A stretch of 58,802 nt of DNA from Clostridiales bacterium (GCA_012523405.1 JAAYIN010000077.1:1-58802); one strand, 5' to 3'. Numbered from the stretch's first letter, positions 39,938 through 49,282 are shown. The notes: generated by a model from the letters alone, not told the origin. Numbers and translations are program-made.

Positions 39938-41908
39938 CTACTTGAGCACTACCGCGGCATACAGCTCCAAATGTTCCACCGTCACAAGCGTGGATTCTCC
40001 CTTTATCTCCATATGGACTGCATTTCCATTGAGGCTGGTGATCTGCGCGGCGGCGAACGGGACTTCGATCACGACCTTCGCCATTGGGATCGGCTCTTCA
40101 ATCGTCGTGCCGTTAAAGCCTGACAAGTTCACGAGCTGCAATAGCGTGCCCTCGCCGCAGTCATCCAAAAACATCTCCACGCTTGGATGCGCATCGGTCT
40201 TGAGCGCGCGCGCCTTGGGGACGAAGTGGTCGATGGCATCGATGAGCAGCTGCTTGTGGTCTTGGAAGCCATGCTGATAGTAGAAATAGCCAAGCTGCCA
40301 CGGGATCACGAGCGTTTGCTGTGCCTCGCTGTAATACATGCAGCCCTTGTCCGTGATGGCAGAGCCATAGGCACGCTCGGCAGGGCCGAAGGTTCCCTTG
40401 CTCATATAGGGCAAAATGGCGCGGTAGGTCGGTGCATCCGCAAAGCCAATTGCGCCGCAGAGGCAAACCCAGTCCTTATCAGCAAACGAGCGAAAGATAT
40501 CCTTCTCTTGGGTATACATATATGCGCCCGCGTTGTCCGCCTCGGTCTGGGTGATTTGCAGCGCAAGCTCGCCCGCGATACCCTCGGGGAGAGGCGCATC
40601 GGCCGCGAGCACAAACAGCGGGATATTCGCCTTATGCACCGCTGCCACTGCCTCAGCCGATATGGTTTTGACATCGGGGACAATGACGAGCTGGTAGGGC
40701 GACAGGGTTTGGGGATGCTTGGCGGTATGCTCATCCAGCAGAATATCAAAGATGATATGCGCTTCCTTCAGCGCCTTAAACACACCTAGCATGTCCTTGT
40801 TGTTGTCGTGAATCGGGCTTGCGGATGCGCTTCGCATGATCGCAACGCGTGCTTTGGAGACCATGCTGCGATAATAGCGCTCGTTTTCCTCATGATAGTG
40901 GAAAACCTTTTGGGCACGCCTCAGGCTCGCGCGATCGGGATAGTCGGCAAAAATGCCGTTGATGCAAAAGTCCACACAGCCACCGCTCGCCATGTCCTCA
41001 TAGAGGCGGATTTCCGTCAAATTAGGCGAAACGCCCGCATAGCGCCAGCGCAAATCCGTCGCGTTGATCACGCAATTCGCCATCAGCTGATCAGGCCAGC
41101 TGTGCCGCGCGGACATCACATTGAGCGAGGCGCTCATCAATGGGAAGGGATACGCCCTGCCAATGCCTGTGTTTGACTCGTTGCGAATCATATCCACCTG
41201 ATCCACGCTATACGTGCACACGCAAAGACCCGGGTAATGCTGCTTGGTGAATGTGCAGATATTGGCCAGTGCGCCCGCAACGCTCCCGCGCTGGAACTCT
41301 TTATAGGCGGCATGTGCAGGCTCTGAGCTGTCCTCGGTATCGGGCAGTTCCATACCGTATTGCTCTTTGAATTTCTTTTGGCAGCAATCGCAGTGGCAGA
41401 CGCCATAGTTATTGCCATAGTAATCCCAGCCTGAGAAGCCAAAGGCGTTGAAGAATATGCCGTCCATGGACGGATAACGCTCGAGCGCTTCCCGAATGAT
41501 TTCCAGCGAGTATTCCTGCTGATACCAGCCGCTGATGCAGGTCGTCACCGTGTCCTCGCACCGCAAAATGCGGCCGTCCAGCGAGCGGTAATACCAATCC
41601 TTGTGCTCCTCATAAAACTTTTCATGAGTGCGCCCAAAGTCAAAGCGTCCGATTACACGGATGCCCTCCTTGTGGCATTTTTCCATGATCTCCTCGATCA
41701 GATCGCGCCCCTGCGGCAAATACGGGCTTTCGCATTGGAATTCCAGACCCGTTGGGAAAAAGGATGTAATCCCGCCCACACCGATCATCGCCACATTGCA
41801 GCCAAACTCCTTGAGCGTTTTGATCCAGTCATCCACATCCATGGCCGCGTCGATGTCGCGCATGTTATTTTGAATCATTCGAATCGGGTTTTCTTGCCAC
41901 CAAGCCAT
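39938..41908 (-). CDS. GHL6-like TIM-barrel glycoside-hydrolase-like protein (paralogue 1)
   Basis: The 656-residue cytoplasmic protein has a TIM-barrel N-terminal half (GVGGITSFFPTGLEFQCESP, EKCHKEGIRVIGRFDFGRTH, DGIFFNAFGF) with a Cys-rich VCHCDCCQKKFKE after the barrel strand, as in the hypothetical glycosidase family GHL6 and GH42-like enzymes. A Rossmann-like domain follows (about 390-540, LVIVPDVKTISAEAVAAVHK), comparable to the beta-galactosidase trimerisation domain, and a beta-sandwich. No signal peptide. It is the last gene of the cluster B minus arm and paralogous to 44298-46271. Likely a cytoplasmic glycoside hydrolase, substrate unknown. Confidence 0.75.
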   Translation of the reverse strand: MAWWQENPIRMIQNNMRDIDAAMDVDDWIKTLKEFGCNVAMIGVGGITSFFPTGLEFQCESPYLPQGRDLIEEIMEKCHKEGIRVIGRFDFGRTHEKFYEEHKDWYYRSLDGRILRCEDTVTTCISGWYQQEYSLEIIREALERYPSMDGIFFNAFGFSGWDYYGNNYGVCHCDCCQKKFKEQYGMELPDTEDSSEPAHAAYKEFQRGSVAGALANICTFTKQHYPGLCVCTYSVDQVDMIRNESNTGIGRAYPFPLMSASLNVMSARHSWPDQLMANCVINATDLRWRYAGVSPNLTEIRLYEDMASGGCVDFCINGIFADYPDRASLRRAQKVFHYHEENERYYRSMVSKARVAIMRSASASPIHDNNKDMLGVFKALKEAHIIFDILLDEHTAKHPQTLSPYQLVIVPDVKTISAEAVAAVHKANIPLFVLAADAPLPEGIAGELALQITQTEADNAGAYMYTQEKDIFRSFADKDWVCLCGAIGFADAPTYRAILPYMSKGTFGPAERAYGSAITDKGCMYYSEAQQTLVIPWQLGYFYYQHGFQDHKQLLIDAIDHFVPKARALKTDAHPSVEMFLDDCGEGTLLQLVNLSGFNGTTIEEPIPMAKVVIEVPFAAAQITSLNGNAVHMEIKGESTLVTVEHLELYAAVVLK

Positions 41909-41949
41909 TGAAAATAACCTCCCTTAGTGCTTTTGAAAGCCTTAGATGA

Positions 41950-43137
41950 TTAATGGGTAAAGGAATACGTCAGCTGCGCAATGCCCTTTTCCTCGTCGGT
42001 AGGGATCACCTGTACGGTAACGCCCGATGCCGCATCGGAAATAATGCCCTCGCCGCGCAATGCGTCGTTCTTTTCGCTGTCAAGCTTCACGCTCAGCACG
42101 CCCAGCTTGTCGCATACACCCTTTCGCACCACCGATGAATTCTCGCCGATCCCGCCCGTGAACACCAGCGTATCCAGACCGCCCATCTCCACGTAAAAGC
42201 TTCCGATATAGCGCACGATGCCATCGATGAATACATCCAGCGCCAGCTGTGCGCGCTCGTTGCCTTGAGCTGCGGCTTCCTCCACATATCGCAGGTCTCC
42301 GCTGATGCCCGATATGCCCAGCATGCCGCCCTTGTCGTGGATGCCCGCATCGATTTCCTCGTCCGATACACCAATCGCTTTGAGATACGGCGCAACCTCG
42401 CAATCCAAGTCGCCCGTGCGGTTTGCGTGCAGCAGTCCCGTTTGCAGCGACATGCCGAAGCTCGTGTCGATGCTATGCCCGTCCACCACCGCGCATACCG
42501 ATGACGAGCCGCCCAGATGGCAGGTGATCGCCTTGTAATGCGCGCCCCTCTGCTTTTCCAAGCAGGAAGCGATATAGCTGTTTGACGCGCTGTGATAGCC
42601 CAAGCGCTGCACGCCGTAGTTTTCGTACCATTCATAGGGCACGCCGTACAATCGGCGGCATAGCGGGATTTGGCGGTGAAAGGATGTTTCGAATACGCCT
42701 AGGAACAGGCTGCTTGGCAGCTGCTCACGCATGCAGGCAATGGTATCCAGATACGCCCTATTGTGCAGCGGCGCAATGGGCAGCCATTCCCTCATCCCTT
42801 CCAGCACATCCTCCGTGAGTTCATGGACATCCATATGCCCTTTGGATACCGTCGCCTTATACCCCACGCGGTCGATTTCGCCCACCGCGCCCAGCACGCC
42901 ATGTGCAAAGTCCGTGAGGTTTTGCAGGAAAAGGGCGATACCCGTCTTGTAGTCAGGGATTGACAGCTTCTCTGCCTGTACTTTCTTTGCGCTTACTTCA
43001 TTGACATATTCAAATAACGCGTCATCCAGACTGCCTACCCGCTCTAGCTTTGCGCGTGCCAATACGGTTCCCTTTGGCATGTCGTACAGTTTGAACTTGA
43101 GCGAGGTGCTTCCTGCGTTACATACGAGAATTTTCAT
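41950..43137 (-). CDS. Divergent acetate-kinase-family (acyl phosphate) kinase
   Basis: The protein has the ASKHA-fold acetate kinase layout: N7-x-x-S10-x-S12 in ILVCNAGSTSLKFKL, H125 in IAPLHNRAYL, H182 in GYHSASNSYI, the adenosine Arg region HANRTGDLDCEV, GIGENSSVVR and IPTDEEKGIA. It is 395 residues, as expected. Two active-site signatures are changed: the acetate-binding HRVVHGG loop reads YKATVSK (Arg to Lys94), and the FDTAFH Asp is Glu150 (FETSFH). A different acyl substrate or lower activity is likely. Start ATG 43137, with GGAGGG upstream; it overlaps the glycerate kinase gene by 20 bp. It may make ATP from an acyl phosphate formed by the FdrA/YlbE pair. Confidence 0.85.
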   Translation of the reverse strand: MKILVCNAGSTSLKFKLYDMPKGTVLARAKLERVGSLDDALFEYVNEVSAKKVQAEKLSIPDYKTGIALFLQNLTDFAHGVLGAVGEIDRVGYKATVSKGHMDVHELTEDVLEGMREWLPIAPLHNRAYLDTIACMREQLPSSLFLGVFETSFHRQIPLCRRLYGVPYEWYENYGVQRLGYHSASNSYIASCLEKQRGAHYKAITCHLGGSSSVCAVVDGHSIDTSFGMSLQTGLLHANRTGDLDCEVAPYLKAIGVSDEEIDAGIHDKGGMLGISGISGDLRYVEEAAAQGNERAQLALDVFIDGIVRYIGSFYVEMGGLDTLVFTGGIGENSSVVRKGVCDKLGVLSVKLDSEKNDALRGEGIISDAASGVTVQVIPTDEEKGIAQLTYSFTH

Positions 43138-44293
43138 TTGTTTCCCTCCTGTTTGCGCCTCCGGCAGCGACAATTGTGCGCGCCAATGCTTCGGAGGTCT
43201 GTTTGAGCAGCGCCTCTACATGCGCCACTGAGAATGCATAGGTCATGGGCTTATCTGCGATGCAGTACACCCCGTCGATCCCATGCTCATATACCGCTTC
43301 CGCGCCCGCGCCGATGCAGCCCACCAATGCGGTCACGAGCGGGCAGCCCTGCGCCTTCGCCCGCTGAGCCACCCCGACAGGCACTTTGCCGTACACGGTC
43401 TGTGCGTCCAGCTTGCCTTCGCCCGTCACGACCCAGTCCGCGTCCTTTGCCTGCGCGTCAAAGCCCAGCATATCCAATATCAAATGAATGCCGCCATGGA
43501 ACTTCGCGGGCAGCAATGCCAGCATGCCGCCGCCAAGTCCGCCTGCTGCACCTGCGCCAGGGGCGTCTTTCATATCCGTGCCCGTCTGCTCCGCAAGCTT
43601 TATCGCCCAGTTTGCCAAGCCCTGATCCAGCTGCTTTACCTGCTGGGGGCTAGCGCCCTTTTGAGGTCCGAATACGGCGGATGCGCCGATATCCCCGCAT
43701 AGCGGATTGCATACATCGCTCGCCAATAGGAAGCGGCAGTCCTTGAGGCGCGGGTCGAGGTTGGTAAGATCAACGGTATGAAGATCCCGCAGCGCACCTC
43801 CGCCAAAGGCGAGCTCCTTGCCCGCCTTGTCCCGAAGGGACGCGCCTAGCGCCTGTGCCATACCTGCGCCGCCGTCGTTGGTCGCCGAGCCGCCAAGCCC
43901 CATGATGATGGTCGTGCAGCCTTGATCCAGCGCGGAGAGAATCATCTCGCCCACGCCATACGTCGTTGTGTTCATCGCATCTAGCTTTTGGGTGGGGATG
44001 AGCAATATGCCCGAGGCGGCGCTCATTTCTATGACCGCCGCTCGATCCTTTGTGATGGCATAAACAGCCTCCGCCAAGTCGCCCAGCGGACCTGTGACAC
44101 GGCATGCGCGGCGCTCCGCGCCTTCAAGCCCTGCCAGCACCGCGTCCACCGTGCCTTCCCCGCCGTCAGCGACCGGCAGATTGACTGTTTTTGCCTGAGG
44201 GAAAGCCTTCAAAATGCCCGCACATACGGCCTCTCCTGCCTTCTGTGCACTGCAGCTCCCCTTGAATGAGTCCATGGAAACCAATACTTTCAT
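43118..44293 (-). CDS. Glycerate kinase (GarK/GlxK family)
   Basis: Class II-type glycerate 2-kinase with the conserved start VLVSMDSFKGSCSAQKAGEA, PVADGGEGTVDAVLAG, IEMSAASGI, the GLGGSATNDGGAGMAQALGA nucleotide loop and GAGAAGGLGGGMLALLPAK. It phosphorylates D-glycerate to 2-phosphoglycerate with ATP. 391 residues is normal. Start ATG 44293, with GGAAGGATGAGC upstream; the longer frame overlaps the preceding gene. Its partner in the tartronate-semialdehyde route is probably the reductase at 56453-57337. Confidence 0.93.
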   Translation of the reverse strand: MKVLVSMDSFKGSCSAQKAGEAVCAGILKAFPQAKTVNLPVADGGEGTVDAVLAGLEGAERRACRVTGPLGDLAEAVYAITKDRAAVIEMSAASGILLIPTQKLDAMNTTTYGVGEMILSALDQGCTTIIMGLGGSATNDGGAGMAQALGASLRDKAGKELAFGGGALRDLHTVDLTNLDPRLKDCRFLLASDVCNPLCGDIGASAVFGPQKGASPQQVKQLDQGLANWAIKLAEQTGTDMKDAPGAGAAGGLGGGMLALLPAKFHGGIHLILDMLGFDAQAKDADWVVTGEGKLDAQTVYGKVPVGVAQRAKAQGCPLVTALVGCIGAGAEAVYEHGIDGVYCIADKPMTYAFSVAHVEALLKQTSEALARTIVAAGGANRRETNENSRM

Positions 44294-44297
44294 ATGC

Positions 44298-46271
44298 TCA
44301 TCCTTCCGTGGCCTGAGGCGATTCATCAATCAGTATGGCTGCGTAATCGGTCAGCAGCGGCAATGTGATGGTGATGGTATCGCCATTGCGCACAATCGGC
44401 AGCGTCTCTCCGCTGCGCAGTTCCGTCGCTGACTTTGCCGCTAGGGCAGGGACGGTCACGTGGATTTCGCTGATGGGCAGGGGCTGAAATACGCTGCGCC
44501 CGTTATACCCCGTCAGGTTGACAAATTGAATCATACGCGCGTTTTCGCGTCCGTCATAGAATATCTCCACCATATCGGGCGCGTTGGTCACCAGCTGACG
44601 CTTCCCAAGTATATGGTCAATGAGGTCCAGTATGATGTCCCGATGCTCCAAGAATCCGTTCTTGAAATACAACCGCCCTGCTTCCCACGAGATCAGCGCA
44701 TTGCATCCGCTTTCCGTCTCCTTGAGTGCGCCTGTGCAATAGTCCGTGGGGCAGCCGTAATTGCTGATCTCCACAGGACCGTGAATGCCCGGCGCTACAT
44801 AGGGCAGGAGGGGATGCTCTGCCTTGAGCAAACCAGCCGTCCCGTTGATCAATATCAGGCGGCGGTTGGGCACGCGCCCAAACATCGCCTCATCCTCGCA
44901 GCGGATATAGGCGCCGCGGTTTTGAGTTGCGATTTTCTCCAGCTTGGCGCCAAATAGACGCTCCAGCGCTTCGGGGTCATTGCCAAACGCGCCGCCCGTT
45001 GCCAATACCGCGGTTCCTTTGGGGATCAGCGCTGCATCGACATGGCTTCCCGGGAAGATCATCAAGCGGTATGGATGCGCGCTCTTGCCGACATGGGGCT
45101 CGGTGATCTCGTCAAACTCGTAATGCCCTTCCTTGAGCATCTGAAACAGCCCGCGATATTCATCCGCCGATCCGTCTTCCTTAAAGAAGGCGATATCGGG
45201 GCGCACAAGCGCGATATCTGCCAAGGATTCCCGCACGCCCATGAGCGATTCGTGCTGCTCGTGAAAGCTGAATACATCGCGCACGCCCGCTTCATTGCAG
45301 TCCTCTGGATAATCCCTAGGCGTTCCGACGATGCACCATTCAGGCTGACCGCCCGATGCCAAGTTTTGCCACAGGCGCAGCTTGTTAAGCGCTGGCGATA
45401 CGCCCATGAAACGCCAGAAGATATCCGCTGCGTTGATCACGCAGTTTGCGCTGCGGGCTGTTGCATTGTTATCGTTTGTCAGGCGGCAGTTATCGGACGA
45501 GGAATAGAGCCAGTAGGGCAGCGCCCGACCCAGCGCGTAGTTTGATTCGGTATGGGTCATGTTCACATAGTCGCCCGTATCGTGGGTGCATATGGAGATA
45601 TCGGGGGAAATCTCCTTCACAGCGGAGGTCACGCGCTCCATGATGGCTTTGATGACCTCATCTTGGAACGCACGATAAGCCGCTATCGCAGGGTCATGCT
45701 CGTCCTTTGGCAGCTCAAGCCCCGTACGCTCCCCAAAGAGCCTTCGGCAGTTATCGCATTGACAGATGCCGTGCTCCACCCCGTCATAATCAAAGGTCGT
45801 GAAGCCGAACATATTGATGTACAGACCGTCCACAGGGTATTTGCCAAGGCATTCCCGCAGCATCGCAATCGCGTGCTCCTGCTGATATTCCCCGCAGATA
45901 CAGGCATGCACCATCCCGTGGTAATTCACGATCTCGCCTTGATCGCTTAGATAGAGCCAATCGGGGTGATCAAGCGCGATTGATTCATGCACCTTGCTGA
46001 AATCAAAGCGCGTGATGACGCGGATATTCGCCTGATGGCATTTCTCAATCACATCGCCCAGCATATCGCCGTCCCCAAGGTAGGGGCTGACATAGGCGAA
46101 GGGAAGTTGGCTGGGATAGTACGAGACAATGCCGCCCGCGCCGATCATAACCGTGTTTGCATGCATGCCCGCCAAGTACTCAACCAGTTCATCTGTATTC
46201 ACAGCCGCGTCATTTTGACGCAGGTTAAATTGCACCATGCGCATTTTGTTTTCCATCCACCATCCACCCAT
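44298..46271 (-). CDS. GHL6-like TIM-barrel glycoside-hydrolase-like protein (paralogue 2)
   Basis: The 657-residue paralogue of the protein at 39938-41908 has the same order of motifs: MIGAGGIVSYYPSQLPF, EKCHQANIRVITRFDFSKVH, DGLYINMFGF, ICQCDNCRRLFGE and ACICGEYQQEH. A Rossmann-like domain (RLMIFPGSHVDAALIPKGTA) and a C-terminal beta domain (VEIFYDGRENARMIQFVNLT) follow. The two copies flank the two kinase genes in the operon, which suggests they act on related substrates or form a mixed complex. GAAGGAGG lies 8 bp before the ATG. Probably a cytoplasmic glycosidase; substrate unknown. Confidence 0.75.
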   Translation of the reverse strand: MGGWWMENKMRMVQFNLRQNDAAVNTDELVEYLAGMHANTVMIGAGGIVSYYPSQLPFAYVSPYLGDGDMLGDVIEKCHQANIRVITRFDFSKVHESIALDHPDWLYLSDQGEIVNYHGMVHACICGEYQQEHAIAMLRECLGKYPVDGLYINMFGFTTFDYDGVEHGICQCDNCRRLFGERTGLELPKDEHDPAIAAYRAFQDEVIKAIMERVTSAVKEISPDISICTHDTGDYVNMTHTESNYALGRALPYWLYSSSDNCRLTNDNNATARSANCVINAADIFWRFMGVSPALNKLRLWQNLASGGQPEWCIVGTPRDYPEDCNEAGVRDVFSFHEQHESLMGVRESLADIALVRPDIAFFKEDGSADEYRGLFQMLKEGHYEFDEITEPHVGKSAHPYRLMIFPGSHVDAALIPKGTAVLATGGAFGNDPEALERLFGAKLEKIATQNRGAYIRCEDEAMFGRVPNRRLILINGTAGLLKAEHPLLPYVAPGIHGPVEISNYGCPTDYCTGALKETESGCNALISWEAGRLYFKNGFLEHRDIILDLIDHILGKRQLVTNAPDMVEIFYDGRENARMIQFVNLTGYNGRSVFQPLPISEIHVTVPALAAKSATELRSGETLPIVRNGDTITITLPLLTDYAAILIDESPQATEG

Positions 46272-46293
46272 GTCAGTCGCCTCCTTCTTTCTA

Positions 46294-46482
46294 CTACATT
46301 CCCATCATTTCAAGCAGCTTGAGCATCTCATCATCGCCGCCGGCCATGGGCTTCCAGTCAACCTGTATGACCTGCGCGCCCTGCTTTTGAATCGCCTCGC
46401 CAAAGGCGCTCACGCCGACATTGACAACGACCAATTCCTTCGCATCAAAAAGCTCTTGGAGCTTCTTTGTATCTGTTTTCAT
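46294..46482 (-). CDS. Small FdrA-associated protein
   Basis: The 62-residue protein overlaps the FdrA stop codon by ATGA. Its core KELVVVNVGVSAFGEAIQKQ, followed by VIQVDWKPMAGGD, resembles the short 'VNIG...F...VxHxxWxPPAGG' segment found as a terminal domain in E. coli FdrA/YlbE-region proteins and as a stand-alone small protein in Firmicutes. It is probably a structural subunit of the FdrA/YlbE complex. Its conservation of the WxPxAGG motif argues that it is a real gene despite its length. Confidence 0.72.
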   Translation of the reverse strand: MKTDTKKLQELFDAKELVVVNVGVSAFGEAIQKQGAQVIQVDWKPMAGGDDEMLKLLEMMGM

Positions 46483-48026
46483 TGTTTGCCTCCATTCCTC
46501 AGCGCCACGATTTTACCTGCCAACCGTGCAGCCAGATAGTTGGTTTGACATACCAAAACGCCCGCTTCCTCAAGCTTCGCACGCTGCTCTCCCAGGCTCT
46601 GGAAATCGCTGTCCGTGCCGCAAATGGATGCCACAACCGCCAACTTCCTGCCGTCGGCCGCCGCTGCTGCCATGCCCTGCTTGATGTCCTCAATCACAAC
46701 GCCCACAGGGTCCATATGGGCGGACACCGCGAATATGAAGTCAAGCAGCAGCACGCATACCTCGGGGTCGCTCGCTTCTTTGGTGATGAAGGGGCGGCGC
46801 ACGCTCGGTTCCATGGTGGGGTGGGGCTTGCCTGCCGTGAATTCGTCCTCGCCGCAGTCAACACAGCTGTTTTGGCAGCTGACAAGGGAGTCTTTGAGGC
46901 GCAGGGATTCGCGCAGAGGCGCATTGGAATACACATCGCCCGCCAAGGCAGTGAACGCATTCATCGCTTCCTCGCAGTATGTGCCGCCTGTGAACAGGCC
47001 GCGGACGTACTTTTGCTCGGGCTTCATGCCGACAACCGCCGCCGCTGCCATTTCGTCCAGCTCTGATTCGCTTTGCAGCATCGCCTTCTTGCCCACGAGC
47101 TCCAGCGCCTTCACCGCCACCTCATCAAGCGTTGCGGCATAGATCGCGCCTGAGCTTTCCACAACCTTGCGCTCACAGCCCATGAAGCATGCGACAACCA
47201 CCTTGGAGCAATCCTTAATCCTTGCGAGGATTTTCGCCAGTATTTCCTCATTGGGCTTGCGGGAAACCAGCAGTATGTACTCGGTCGCGGGATCGTTTTC
47301 CAGCGCATCAATGCCCATGAGCATCGATATGCCGCCCACAGGCTGCTTCAAGTCGCCGCCGCCCGTGCCGATGATTTGAGACGCGCCGCTGCCCGCCGCC
47401 TGCAGCAAGGCACCCACATGCTGGATGCCAACGCCCGTTGCGCCGCACAGACCAAAGGGTCCGCGGTCTGTGACGCTGCCCAGTAGGAACGCAACGCCCG
47501 CCAGATTCACAACGCCGCAGTCAGGTCCCATCACCAAAAGCCCGCGGGACTGCGCGAACAGCTTGAGCTCCAGCTCGTCCTCGGGGGAGATATGGCTGCT
47601 GAATAATATGACGTGAAGCCCTGCTTCCAGCGCCTTCATCGCCTCCGCCTTGGCATATTCGCCCGGCACGGAAATGACGCAGAGCTGCGCGTCAGGATAC
47701 GCGCGAACAGCGTCCTGTGTGGTATCAAAATGCTTGGACGGATTGCTTTCCTTCTTGCCGCGCATCTGCTCAAAGGTCGCTTCAACCGCTTCGGTGAATG
47801 CTTCCTCGCTCTGCGCCTCCGCCACGATGATCACATCCATGATCCCCGCCTGCTCTGCGAGCGGATTGCTTAACCCAAGGCTATCAAACAGCGCTTTGCT
47901 CGCTGCGTTACCCATCGCGATATTTCCCTTGCCGATGCCGTCCTTTTCGCAAAGAATGCTGGTCGCCAGCAGCAGCTCTAGGGAATCATGGTATTCGTTT
48001 TTTCTGATTTGAGCGTATTGTTTCAT
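46479..48026 (-). CDS. fdrA: FdrA (AllF)-family acyl-CoA-synthetase-fold protein
   Basis: The 515-residue protein has the FdrA layout, related to succinyl-CoA synthetase alpha/beta subunits: an N-terminal ACT/ligand region (KNEYHDSLELLLATSILCEK), a CoA-binding-like Rossmann domain (LFAQSRGLLVMGPDCGVVNL, GLCGATGVGIQHVGALLQAA, GTGGGDLKQPVGGISMLMGI) and a C-terminal ligase-like domain (GGTYCEEAMNAF). In E. coli FdrA (AllF), YlbE (AllG) and YlbF (AllH) form oxamate carbamoyltransferase in anaerobic allantoin use. Here the YlbE-like gene is directly upstream (ATGA overlap), but no YlbF (DUF2877) is present, so the acyl substrate may differ. Confidence 0.87.
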   Translation of the reverse strand: MKQYAQIRKNEYHDSLELLLATSILCEKDGIGKGNIAMGNAASKALFDSLGLSNPLAEQAGIMDVIIVAEAQSEEAFTEAVEATFEQMRGKKESNPSKHFDTTQDAVRAYPDAQLCVISVPGEYAKAEAMKALEAGLHVILFSSHISPEDELELKLFAQSRGLLVMGPDCGVVNLAGVAFLLGSVTDRGPFGLCGATGVGIQHVGALLQAAGSGASQIIGTGGGDLKQPVGGISMLMGIDALENDPATEYILLVSRKPNEEILAKILARIKDCSKVVVACFMGCERKVVESSGAIYAATLDEVAVKALELVGKKAMLQSESELDEMAAAAVVGMKPEQKYVRGLFTGGTYCEEAMNAFTALAGDVYSNAPLRESLRLKDSLVSCQNSCVDCGEDEFTAGKPHPTMEPSVRRPFITKEASDPEVCVLLLDFIFAVSAHMDPVGVVIEDIKQGMAAAAADGRKLAVVASICGTDSDFQSLGEQRAKLEEAGVLVCQTNYLAARLAGKIVALRNGGKQ

Positions 48027-49282
48027 TCCGCATTGTCCTCCATTGCCTTTTGTCCAAGCGCAGCGAGTGCTCCCTTGAACATCTCCATGGGCAGCACCGC
48101 GCAGCCAGAGCCGCCCTGTCCGCCGTCCTTGAGCGTGGAGCCGCCGTGGCTGATGGGCGTTTTATTCAGCGCTACCACGCGGCGAACGTCAATGCCCACG
48201 GGCAGTCCCTTGCCCTCATCCCACGGGACGGGCGCGAAGCGATGCTCGCCAAGGCTGAGCGAACGCGCGCAATCACTGCGGCGGCGAGCCTCTTCAAACG
48301 TACCGCCTGTCATCAGCACATACGCAGGACCCGCAATCGCCGAGAAGCCGCCAAGGCCGTAAACCTCCGTCACGCAGCTGTCGCCAAGGAAGCCCAAAAT
48401 ATCGTCCTCAGTCCATGTGGGGTTGATAAACATGCCCAGAATCTTAGGGGCGGGGGCTGTGAACCATTGATTGCCCATGCCCGAAACCTGAATGCCCAGC
48501 TCCACGCCGTTGCCGCCAAGACCTGCAAGGACTGTGGAATAGGGAACCTGCTTCATCGCCATGGTGCAGCTTTGCACGCCAGCCATCATGATATGAAGGA
48601 AGAAGCGGTCATTGGCGGCGAGCACGCGGATCACTTCGTCGCGCTGGGGCACGTCCACCTCTGTCAGGGCTGAGATGAGCAGCATATTGCACGCCATGGA
48701 GGATGCGGGCTGACGCGTGTGATTTTCGTCTCCCATACCCGCCGTGCGCGCCAGAATTTCCTTGAGGTTGATGCCGCCTTGATGGCGAACCGCCGCGCCG
48801 AGTGCAGGGCAGAAAACATCCCTAAACCAGCAAAGATCCGCTTCGATCGTATCATCATAGTATCCCCAGCGAAGCACTTCGCGCTTTCCGCCCGGATGAG
48901 GCGTGCAAAAACCGCATGCCCCTGTGAGCGTGTCGCGCACGACAATCACAGGCATGGAGGCACTCACAGCCATCGCCGCGCCGCAGGCACAGCCGTAGTT
49001 CTGTCCAGAATCAATCACGATTTCGCCCGCAAGTACCTTCTGCCATGCTTCCTGCATATCCTTTGCCAAACCGTCATGCACAGCCGCGCCGCTGATCGCT
49101 ACGCGTACGGGCTTTACGATTTGATCCGCCGCAATGACAGGACCTGCGTACAGAATCATATTTTTTTGCATATTGGGAATAACGTCGCCTGCAGGCTGCA
49201 CATCCACCCATGTGGGTTGACCTTCAAGCATAATTTTCATCACTTCTTGGTTGGCTTGTTCGATTTTTTCCCGAATGTTCAT
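48023..49282 (-). CDS. ylbE: YlbE (AllG)-family protein, DUF1116
   Basis: The 419-residue protein matches the DUF1116 family: NPxW-like QPTWVDVQPAGDVIPNMQKN, the RTAGMGDENHTRQPASS motif, GLGGNGVELGIQVSGMGNQW FTAPAP and AIAGPAYVLMTGG. In E. coli YlbE (AllG) works with FdrA and YlbF in oxamate carbamoyl transfer. The start ATG 49282 has AGAGGAG 8 bp upstream; the longer frame to 49336 lacks one. It is the first gene of the minus arm of cluster B, driven by a probable promoter at 49366-49395. It overlaps fdrA by 4 bp. Confidence 0.88.
   Translation of the reverse strand: MNIREKIEQANQEVMKIMLEGQPTWVDVQPAGDVIPNMQKNMILYAGPVIAADQIVKPVRVAISGAAVHDGLAKDMQEAWQKVLAGEIVIDSGQNYGCACGAAMAVSASMPVIVVRDTLTGACGFCTPHPGGKREVLRWGYYDDTIEADLCWFRDVFCPALGAAVRHQGGINLKEILARTAGMGDENHTRQPASSMACNMLLISALTEVDVPQRDEVIRVLAANDRFFLHIMMAGVQSCTMAMKQVPYSTVLAGLGGNGVELGIQVSGMGNQWFTAPAPKILGMFINPTWTEDDILGFLGDSCVTEVYGLGGFSAIAGPAYVLMTGGTFEEARRRSDCARSLSLGEHRFAPVPWDEGKGLPVGIDVRRVVALNKTPISHGGSTLKDGGQGGSGCAVLPMEMFKGALAALGQKAMEDNAE

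Noticed and set aside
41950-43137. Butyrate kinase
   Set aside because: The N-terminal NAGSTSLKFKL and the GIGEN and TDEE motifs are acetate/propionate-kinase-like; there is no butyryl-phosphate partner gene nearby.
46479-49282. Calling the FdrA/YlbE pair an oxamate carbamoyltransferase for allantoin use
   Set aside because: YlbF (AllH), carbamate kinase and all other allantoin genes are absent, so only the family relation is supported.
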